Origin: Adenophora triphylla var. japonica
Taxonomy: Eukaryota > Streptophyta > Magnoliopsida > Asterales > Campanulaceae
Direction of reading: 5' to 3'
Assembly: GCA_022495995.1 (NCBI GenBank)
Contig: JAFEMH010002331.1
Span: 53,501 to 117,500, forward strand
DNA: 64,000 nucleotides
Part shown: in pieces, positions 56,833 through 64,000 of the stretch
How positions within the stretch are numbered: position 1 is the stretch's first letter
How the letters are laid out: each line of letters begins with the position of its first letter
The notes under the pieces: model-generated
Seen by the model: the letters and a program-made list of their open reading frames with translations, nothing else
The model's database searches: none
Told to the model about the DNA's origin: nothing
Position numbers and translations under genes: made by a program

Positions 56833-56889
56833 ACAATCGTGGCTTGATTCCTCTGGGATACGTAGGTAGCTCTTTCAAAGGTCCAGCCA
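56833..56889 (+). other. Bipartite hairpin motif, copy 6 (Tat 3' UTR)
   Basis: The outer 5' arm is mutated (TTACA for CTACG); CGTAG is at 56861-56865. Inner ATTCC pairs with GGGAT (one G-U). Second hairpin CTTT-C-AAAG, then CCAGCC. Confidence 0.5.
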
Positions 56890-57029
56890 TCTGACCACAT
56901 TGGTCACTCCCTTCCTTTACCATCTCCCAGCGGTGTGCAAACCCATTAAAAGGTCTAGACCTCTTAGGTCACCTTTCTTCCTTTAAAGCAAGGGACCTGC
57001 TTCTCTTCACCATTCTCCATCGGATTCCG

Positions 57030-57089
57030 AACTACGATCATGGCTTGATTTCTCCGGGATACGTAGGTAGCCTACTTTAGGCTCAGCCA
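57030..57089 (+). other. Bipartite hairpin motif, copy 7 (Tat 3' UTR)
   Basis: CTACG (57032-57036) with CGTAG (57062-57066); inner ATTTC with GGGAT (G-U pairs); second hairpin AGCCTA-CTT-TAGGCT, then CAGCC. Confidence 0.6.
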
Positions 57090-57127
57090 ACCCGTCACAC
57101 GTGACATCCTTTCCCCAGTGAATCCAG

Positions 57128-57189
57128 AACTACGATTTGGCTTGATTCCTCTTCGGGATACGTAGGTAGCCTTCTAAAAGGTTCAGCCA
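57128..57189 (+). other. Bipartite hairpin motif, copy 8 (Tat 3' UTR)
   Basis: CTACG (57130-57134) with CGTAG (57161-57165); inner ATTCC with GGGAT; second hairpin CCTT-CTA-AAAGG, then TTCAGCC. Confidence 0.6.
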
Positions 57190-57256
57190 CTCGACCTCCT
57201 TGTTCACCCAATCCCAATCCATCTCGGCAGTTCACCAGATTGAATTCTGACTTTTA

Positions 57257-57301
57257 TCGACAACCCCACTTGCTTTGCAAGTACCGTTGTCGAGGGGCTT
57301 C
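57257..57301 (+). other. Hairpin abutting the polypurine tract of A
   Basis: TCGACAAC (57257-57264) pairs with GTTGTCGA (57286-57293); inside, ACTTGC (57268-57273) pairs with GCAAGT (57277-57282). The last bases of the stem merge with the purine tract CGAGGGGCTTC. C has a comparable, weaker hairpin in the same place (about 14110-14150). Confidence 0.65.
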
Positions 57302-59081
57302 TGTAAGTACCCAAATCTGGCTCATGCCTTCCAGTTAAAGTTTCCTAGTAGTTTCTCAAACTTTCATAAAGTTTAGGAGCAATTCGGGAACTTTTCCAAA
57401 CTTTTCAAGCAAGGAAGGACCTGTTAGGAATAAGAATTCTAAACAGGACCTCGCTGGAAAGAAGCTTCCAAGCTGCCACCTTGCATGAATCTAGAAACAA
57501 GCTGAGCAACAGAAGAAGACGCCGGACGGCCTCTTTTGCCGTGGATCTGCGCCGTGCGGCCTCATTGGAAGCACACCAGAAGCCTATAAATAGAGGCCTC
57601 CTCTACCTCATTTGATACACAATTTTAAGCATTGTTACTCTGCCAAAACAGAAACTCGACTTACAGTCCCAAAACACACTCAAAACCATCCTCTCTCATA
57701 CCCTAATCCTACCTTAATCTATTCCTAAATATATATTGCCTAGAAAAACTCCCAAGGAAGATAGAGAAAAACCAATATTGGTAATCTCTCCTTCCTTTAC
57801 CTTTTAATACACTCATATATACTCTTGTTCTATTATTACTTGTCATTTACATTCATTATTGTCTTAAAACTTTGATCTTTGCAATGTAATCTTCATATTT
57901 CCTATTCCCCTACACAAGTGATTCAATGGAGATCCTCTCCCTAGGATGAACAAGATTCCACAAGTGGCTTGTTCTAGGGATGATCTACCATATGATGATG
58001 TGATTCCCCTTTACTTTTATGTATAAAAATGCAATCTTTACTTATTTTATGTCATCCCCTTCCTATTGATCTAGCTTTTCAAAGATTGTCCACCTTATGA
58101 GGTATTAAGGACATAGGAAAAGTCATAAAGTCATCCCGTTTACATTATGTCTTTAGTTAATGATACTCATTGTATTGTTCATATTAAAAATGCAATCTTA
58201 ATATTAATGTTATCTTCCCTTTGTCCCTAAAGATGGATCTTTTTCTTCAAGGATTGTCTAAGAGCCTTTCAAGGCACAAAAAGACATAGGATGAGCTTAA
58301 AGATCCAATCTTTACATCTCATTCCCCTAGTCCCGTGGTTCTTGATGCATTTCATGGTGAGGACAGGTGTAAAGACTCCATCTTTACATCAATCCCATCA
58401 TAAAAATGCCACAATCCTTGTCTCTTTGGAAATCAATGATTCTTAGTCCCGAAATCTTCGACAATCACTTGAGACGAACATAAAATATCCCTACGAATCA
58501 TTGTCTCAAGATGTAGGATCGATGGACAAAGACCCATTCTTTTCTAAAGAGTCTCATTCTTGGACTTAAAGACGAGCCCCTTTTGATCATATGTGACTAA
58601 AATCCGCAAGGAAAGTTAGGTTAAGACATACCAAGGCTCTTACGCCTATGATGGTTGATTAATCTAACGGGAGGGTAGATAAGTCCCGTAATGATGATCA
58701 CAAGTTCAAATGAGCACGGGATCAAAATCTCGAAAACACCAAAATCCAAGGTATCCCGAGCTAAAACCTTCTTAAAATGATTTTTATGTCCGGAAGATAA
58801 ACTTGGCACATCTCTCTCTTTTCAAATCACGCATGCACACAAGCACACAAACAATCACAAATTTTTGACCTAGGAAGACTTGCTTTTGCAAGGCTCCTTG
58901 GGTGAACGCCAAACGTTCTTTCCACGGAGTAACTTAACCTTTGAACCCTTATCATTTTTTTCAAAGTTTTGAGAAAATCAAAATGGTGTGGCGACTCCGT
59001 TTTTTTCATAAAACCGATGTCTTCAAATGAGGTGAACGGCGACCCTTTTTCGTAAAAGAAAATCCCGGGGCCACATTCACA
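57302..59081 (+). repeat. 3' LTR of element A
   Basis: 1780 bp, matching 4427-6206 with scattered substitutions and small indels. TATAAATA at about 57585. Followed by AGCGT and the resumed AAE coding sequence. Confidence 0.92.
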
Positions 59082-59393
59082 AGCGTGGAGGTTGAATCAG
59101 TGTTGTATTCCCACCCGGCGATTTATGAGGCGGCGGTGGTGGCCCGGCCAGACGAGTTTTGGGGGTAGACGTCGTGTGTATTTGTGAGTTTGAAGGCAGA
59201 GATTGGTGGTGGAAAATTATCGGAGATAGAGATTGTGGAGTTTTGTAGAGGGAAGTTGCCACATTATATGGTGCCGAAGACGGTGGTGTTTAGGGAGGAG
59301 CTGCCAAAGACTTCCACCGGGAAGATTCAGAAGTTTGTGCTAAGAGAAATGGCCAAGGCTATGGGGTCTACATCAAGGAAAAGTCGTTTGTAA
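59082..59393 (+). pseudogene. Acyl-activating enzyme pseudogene, C-terminal part
   Basis: Reading from the duplicated [33 protein letters not shown], a TAG (59166-59168), then [49 protein letters not shown], ending SRKSRL. It fits directly onto ...ENLSSV at 4426 with no residue lost. [10 protein letters not shown] contains the catalytic Lys of the C-terminal adenylation subdomain. SRL is a type 1 peroxisomal targeting signal, as in plant AAE/BZO1-type enzymes. One stop aside, this half is well preserved. Confidence 0.9.
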
Positions 59394-59861
59394 ATATTTT
59401 AATACAATTACAGCAATAATTTCAACAATAAAATCATAGATTATGAAAATAAAATACATTTGGTTAGTTGTTCGTAATCAAACTACACATGGTTTTCAAG
59501 ATCATAAATGGTTGATTTCATATAACTATAAACTAAACATGTGTTTATAGATAAATGTTGGGTACAAAATACAAAAGCAAACCTTACACTTACATTCATG
59601 AAAATAGTTAACAAGCTGGCAAAGCAATAACAAGAACAAGAGCACAAACAGTTCCCAGAAAATTACAGATACCATACCCTCTAGCAAATCACTCCAGTTT
59701 GAACATAAATATAGTGTACTTGGTTAGAGGACATAAAATCAAACCAATGAAACCATGGCTAGATAGATGGAAATGTACCCCTAATGTTATGTCGATTTCA
59801 ATTCTCCGTCCCGGAAATGTACCACTAGTCAATCTTGACCTTGACCTTGACCAATGAACCA
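59394..59861. other. Intergenic region between convergent AAE and LRAT genes
   Basis: AT-rich, no gene or repeat seen; presumably the 3' flanks of both genes. Confidence 0.6.
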
Positions 59862-60544
59862 TCATAGTCCGGTAGGCCAGCCAGGTAGAGCCAGAAGTAT
59901 CTCGACAGGGACTTTCGTAACATCCCGACGCATCCCCATGTCAGACAGAAGCCTACTGACACAATAGCCCACAACAGGGACCACAACAGGGACCACGGCA
60001 GAGCCCACGACAGAGCCCACGACAGTCAAGCCCGGAACTCTAGTAGTCAAGAATCGAAGCCGTGGTGAAGAAACAATCATAGTAGCAGTAGCCAAATACG
60101 ATGTGACCTTCGCGCTTCGACCTACACTGACACCGCTCAAAACTAGTAAGCCCGTTTTACAATAAATAGAAAAATCTTCGCAGTTATTCTTGAAAATATT
60201 GCAGACTCCAAATCCGCTCCGGAGTAGAGAATGTGCACGGAAAAGGACATCGTTTGGAGGATCAGACTCGGCCATCGTGCATGTTCCTCCTCGGGCTTGG
60301 GCAAGAAAAAATGGGATAGTTGCGCTATATTGAAATAAATATAACTCACCGCCGGAAAGAAAGCAATCTAAGCAAGACAAGATTACACCGTCAGTATTTG
60401 ATTTGTCTCCACATATTGGGCATGGAGTGTTGGTTTGGATGGGGATGGATGAGCTGAAAAGTTTGTCTAACACAGTTCCCGTGCCAAATTCCTGACCTCC
60501 TCCTCTAGTGAAATGGATCACCTTATCATCACCAATGTATATCC
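59862..60544 (-). CDS. LRAT/NC-domain protein, LEAD-SENSITIVE1-like (main exon)
   Basis: On the minus strand an exon begins after a CAG acceptor at 60545 (phase 1): IYIGDDKVIHFTRGGGQEFG, TPCPICGDKSNTDGV, SCLDCFLSGGELYLF, FLAQARGGTCTM, FGVCNIFKNNCEDFSIYCKT, then a hydrophobic C-terminal part rich in Val (VVGSVVGSAVVPVVVPVVGY) and RRDVTKVPVEILLALPG. The HFT histidine and NCE cysteine are the catalytic pair of the LRAT (NlpC/P60-like) fold. Plant members are about 250-260 residues; about 30 N-terminal residues (normally a first exon ending ..HHG) are not found upstream in this window. The exon itself is intact. Confidence 0.85.
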
Positions 60545-60689
60545 CTGGTCACAAAGAGAAGAAATTTTAAGGTATGTTTGGCAACTTAATTCCAATCTAC
60601 TGAATTGGACATGAAAGAGTTTATTTAGCTCCAATGAATTCATTTTCTTTCCATTCCAATCCAAGGTTTGAAATTGAGGTTGTGAAATA

Positions 60690-60943
60690 CTCCCTCCGTC
60701 CCACAATGTTAGTCCCAATTTCCATTTTTGTTTGTCCCAAAATGTTAGTCTCATTTCCTAAAGTGAAGGATCAAAACCAATGAAATTCCAAAACTACCCT
60801 TGATAAAATTAGTAAACAACTCACTATTGGCATTTACTCAAGAGTAACAAGTGGAGCTCATTAAGGATATCATTAGAAATGAAAAAAAAATGTTTAAAAA
60901 TCTTTGAATAATCAAATAAACTATCATTATGGGTCGGAGGGAG
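60690..60943. mobile_element. Stowaway-type MITE 1
   Basis: 254 bp with ends CTCCCTCCGTCCC and GGGTCGGAGGGAG, flanked by TA (60688-60689 and 60944-60945). Non-coding. Lies upstream of, or within the first intron of, the LRAT gene. Confidence 0.85.
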
Positions 60944-61030
60944 TATACTCCGGTAAACTTAATCAAATGTACAAGCAGAGAGATAAGAGGATCTTATAAA
61001 GTAGTAGAATGAAAGGTAAGGAAATTGTGG

Positions 61031-61203
61031 AATCAAAGTCCCATCTTATCAAATTATTGTTTCATATAATATGATCTATATGCAAAAAATTAAGAAAAGA
61101 TTTACAAGAAAAAATGATGAGATGGGACTGTTTCATATAACAATCCAATGCCAATTTGTTAACAATCAAAGTCCCATCTTATCAAATTATTGTTTCATAT
61201 AAC
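61031..61203 (+). repeat. Direct duplication of about 40 bp
   Basis: AATCAAAGTCCCATCTTATC + AAATTATTGTTTCATATAA occurs at about 61033-61072 and 61165-61203. Non-coding; origin unclear. Confidence 0.7.
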
Positions 61204-61434
61204 AATCCAATTCCAATTTGTTAAGAATTGGGCATAAATTGCCATGATTGGCAAGTGAGGCCCCAAATTAGTACCGCTTCGTGGACATTAGGCCTTATTT
61301 TGTAATCTACCCTTCTTTATATGGTATGGTAATTGTTTCTATGAATTTTTAGATCTAGTATGTAGGAGGATGGCATGGCTTGATCATAGCATGTTTATCA
61401 CCTAGAAAATGATTAAGGAGGGTATTTATCCAAG

Positions 61435-61622
61435 GAGTAATACTAGGGGCACAAAATTTCATAGAAATTTTCTCACAAAATCCTAGGTGTAATGATTAAT
61501 GATTTTATTGGTGTTTTAAATTAGAGTGTAGCGGGTAAAATATTGATGCAACCAATAAAAAATCGCCAAATAATTTTGTGAGCGAGATTTTGTGACTTTA
61601 TTTTGTGCCCCAAGTATTGCTC
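61435..61622. mobile_element. 188-bp MITE with 9-bp target duplication
   Basis: Terminal inverted repeats GAGTAATACTAGGGGCACAA and (other strand) GAGCAATACTTGGGGCACAA. Perfect duplication TTATCCAAG at 61426-61434 and 61623-61631. Nine bases point to the Mutator superfamily. No ORF. Confidence 0.8.
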
Positions 61623-61849
61623 TTATCCAAGAACACATGTATTCTAAAATGCAAAAGCTAAGAGAAAAATTGACAGATATGCATAAAATGTCGATTATTC
61701 AACTGAAATTGCAGTTTTTCGACATGGCTTTCCGCGTAGCACAAATAGGTGTATATTCATATATATTTCATCATTTAGAGCTAACATCATTCTTCATGAT
61801 TTTTTCCTGTGAAAGTTTTCTTTCTTAAGGTACGGGGAGAGACTTGACA

Positions 61850-62015
61850 CAATGTGATATTGCTCCATTGCGGCCCGGAGGTCACGGGTATGAACTCCGA
61901 AAACAGTTCTACTTCTTTGGTAAAACTGCATACATTAGATTTCTACATACCCCCAAAATGGCAGAAGCCTAGTGTGCTCGGTCCGTTCTCGGAAAAATTT
62001 TTGCAAGGTATATCA
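61850..62015 (+). mobile_element. SINE-like, tRNA-derived remnant
   Basis: Contains GGTCACGGGTATGAACTCC, a near B-box, then TTGGTAAAACTGCATACATT and GCCTAGTGTGCTCGG, the word order of plant Au-like SINEs. The A-box end is weak and no clear target duplication was found. Confidence 0.5.
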
Positions 62016-62037
62016 TGTACTTTTTCCCTGTTATATA

Positions 62038-62308
62038 CTCCCTCCGTCCCATTACAATTCACTCACTTACTGTTCACGCGTAGATTAAGGAAAAAAATAA
62101 TGATATAAATGTTGAGTGTAAAAGTAAAATAGGAGAGAGAATGAGTGGAGGGAATAGTAAATTATAACGGTGTTGTGAGTATTAAAATAATGTAGGAGAG
62201 AAAATGAGTGGAGGAATAGTAAAGATTCTTTGCCATTTTAGGAAGTGTGTGATTTGTAGCGGGACGCCCAATGAGGAAAGTGTGTGATTTGTAGCGGGAC
62301 GGAGGGAG
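62038..62308. mobile_element. Stowaway-type MITE 2
   Basis: 271 bp, CTCCCTCCGTCCC...GGGACGGAGGGAG, flanked by TA (62036-62037 and 62309-62310). The right end has an internal repeat of GTGTGATTTGTAGCGGGACG (about 62247-62266 and 62281-62300). Confidence 0.85.
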
Positions 62309-62416
62309 TACATGTTATATACAAACTGTGGCTGCTGTAAGAGTAAAATGGCACTCCTCTTCTTACATGGGTTGGTCAACCAAAGAGCTACTTTATACAC
62401 ATACATATTTGATATC

Positions 62417-63990
62417 GTTCACCACGTGAACGAAACTAACCTTAGAACGAAATTTCGCTCACGTCATCTTACATTCTGTAGTGGTGAACGAAATTCGTTC
62501 ACATATATATTTTTTAATAGAAATTTGATATTATAAAATTAATAATATACATTAATAAATATTATTTTTTATTAACATCATTAACAATAAATATAATTAT
62601 TTTTTTATTATTTTACTTAATTGCACAATTTTAAAAAATTAAACACTCGTAAATAAACGTTAAATTACGATAATTTAAAACATTACTCGTGAAAATTAAA
62701 AATTAAAATACAACACACAAACGAACGAACAGAAAGTAACGCGCTCATAAATAAAATGATGCATATGATCTCAATGATTGTTCTTCAATGCAATTCCCAA
62801 CATGCGAATTTTCTCTTGTATACGTGAATGTATCGTCTTGCGCAATTCGGGTGAACTTATTTTTTTTTTGTTTGTTGGCCCAAAATTCACTCGCATCATC
62901 ATAGTTTCTATATCGATCACGTTCATCTTCAACTATCATATTATGCAATATGATGCAAGTTGTCAATATTTTTACCAAGAATCACCTCGCTCCAAGCGAG
63001 TGACGGTTTACGGAGTATTGCAAAGCGAGCTTGAAGTACCCCAAAAGCACGCTCTACGTCTTTTCTGCATGCCTCCTGCGCTTTTGCAAACAATTTGTCA
63101 TTTTCTTCTATAGGCTATAGGATGGGAGATTGAATTGATGAATGTTGCATATTGTGGATAAATTCCATCGGTGAAATAATATCCCATGTCGTATTGATTG
63201 TTGTTCAATTGGAAGGTAACTTGTGGTGCCACACCATTTAAAACATCATCAAACACCGGAGAGCGGTGAAGGATGTTGATGTCATTGAGTGAGCCTGGAA
63301 TATCGAATAAAGAATGTCAAATCCAAGAATCATGTGAGGCAACAGCTTCTAAAACCAATGACGCTTTTCCACTACGACCTTGATATTGCCCTCTCCAAGC
63401 AGATAGACAGTTTGTCCATTGCCAGTGCATGCAGTCGATGCTTCCCAACATTTGCTCGAACCAAGCATGATCAGGATTTGTTTCGAAATTATGAGAATTA
63501 TTCCCGTAATTACTCATAATAAAAAAAAAAGAAAATCTTGAATTTTTTGCTAATTATAGAGAAAGGAAGCATGGAAGAAGAGATGTAAATAATCTAGCAA
63601 TCTTGAGCTCTATTTATAGGGGGAAAATGAACGTTTTTGAAATTTTGACCTAAACGACGTCGTTTGACGCAAGAGAAAATAAATTAAAATTTTATCAAAT
63701 ATATACAATAATAAAATATTAGAATCATTTTTTAATATTAAAATATATAAATTATGTCAAATATTATAAAATTAGACTCTATTTATAGAGACAAAGAAAT
63801 TATAAACATTTTTAATATTTTTATTTCAATAATATAATTTCAAAAATGTCAAATTTACAACACACATATAGCTCGGACCAATTTTCGTTCACGAATTCGT
63901 TCATGAAATGAACAAAAATTTTCGTTCATGACCATGAACGAATATTTAGTCACCACTAATTGGCATGAACCAAAATTGGTTCATCAAATT
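62417..63990 (-). mobile_element. PIF/Harbinger element remnant with palindrome-rich ends
   Basis: Both ends are crowded with GTTCAC/GTTCATG and their complements (CGTTCACCACGTGAACG at about 62416-62432; CGTTCATGACCATGAACG at about 63922-63940). A TAGTGGTGA-like inverted pair lies at about 62479 and 63951-63959. Exact ends and the expected 3-bp TWA duplication are not clear. Confidence 0.5.
62745..63517 (-). pseudogene. PIF/Harbinger transposase pseudogene
   Basis: Minus-strand DDE nuclease pieces: MLGSIDCMHWQWTNCLSAWR (first Asp), a TGA for Trp, DIPGSLNDINILHRSPVFDD, GYYFTDGIYPQYATFINSIS (second Asp), a frameshift from a 7-bp duplication (CCTATAG twice), CRKDVERAFGVLQARFAILR (Glu), and IILHNMIVEDERDRY. 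The N-terminal third is missing; the open frame starts MSNYGNNSHNFETNPDHAWF. Confidence 0.85.
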
Positions 63991-64000
63991 ACAAAGGATG

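Larger units (their letters stand above)
4427..59081 (+). mobile_element. Element A: Tat-type Ty3/gypsy retrotransposon with nested insertions
   Basis: It starts TGTAAGTACC and ends CACATTCACA, and is flanked by a perfect 5-bp duplication AGCGT (4422-4426 and 59082-59086). Both LTRs are 1780 bp and nearly identical by eye. The primer site follows the 5' LTR. Its leader and gag are interrupted by C, D (itself carrying E and F) and the start of B. The dual RNase H domains and the TGGCGACTCCGCTGGGGA-type primer site place it in the Tat lineage. The internal order is leader, gag, protease with G-patch, RT, RNase H, second RNase H, integrase, 3' UTR with antisense ORF, hairpin, purine tract, LTR. 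Confidence 0.88.

Overview
The window is a piece of a flowering-plant nuclear chromosome, probably a eudicot. It holds Ty3/gypsy Tat-type, Ty3/gypsy chromovirus and Ty1/copia Sirevirus-type LTR retrotransposons, Stowaway-like MITEs, a PIF/Harbinger remnant, and two plant genes or gene remnants. About 90% is transposable-element DNA. The species cannot be read from the sequence. No bacterial genes, CRISPR arrays or rRNA genes are seen.

Layout. 1-454 is a truncated Tat-type LTR on the minus strand. 465-2834 is a decayed Tat pol fragment (RT tail, RNase H, second RNase H, integrase). 3545-4426 is the middle of a plant peroxisomal acyl-activating enzyme (AAE) pseudogene. The coding sequence then stops at a 5-bp target duplication (AGCGT) and resumes in the correct register at 59082, ending at 59393 with the peroxisomal tripeptide SRL. 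The 54,655 bp between are one Tat element (A) and elements nested in it.

Nest. A has matching 1780-bp LTRs (4427-6206 and 57302-59081). Its leader carries C (7669-21722, TSD CATGG), a tandem dimer LTR-gag-LTR-gag-LTR of a non-autonomous gag-only Tat-like element. A's gag carries D (23629-44845, TSD GCCGT/GACGT), a Tekay/Del-type chromovirus with many stops. D's 5' LTR carries E (23844-34330, minus strand, TSD ATGTA), a Sirevirus-like copia element with a third large ORF. D's 3' LTR carries F (41628-43009, TSD TTGGT), a solo LTR. A second, diverged Tat copy (B) starts at 45049 with its own LTR, primer site and leader, but has no 3' LTR. It runs into the shared pol region and A's 3' LTR, so the 3' half looks like an A/B recombinant. 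That half carries protease plus G-patch, RT, two RNase H domains, a broken integrase and an antisense ORF in the 3' UTR.

Right flank. 59394-64000 holds the main exon of a LEAD-SENSITIVE1-like LRAT/NC-domain gene (minus strand, convergent with AAE, first exon not seen), two Stowaway-type MITEs, a 188-bp MITE with a 9-bp duplication, a SINE-like remnant and a broken PIF/Harbinger transposase.

Two patterns stand out as possibly undescribed. (1) A roughly 50-nt cassette in E, made of 9-mers AGTGTTGCC and their inverted copies at fixed 3-nt spacing, recurs in gag, pol, the third ORF, untranslated gaps and both LTRs, and is translated in different reading frames. (2) A bipartite RNA-like fold (CTACG...CGTAG plus a second hairpin) recurs eight times in the untranslated regions of C and A/B, and its helices keep pairing while their sequence changes. 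All identities, counts and folds here were read by eye; no alignments or folding programs were run.
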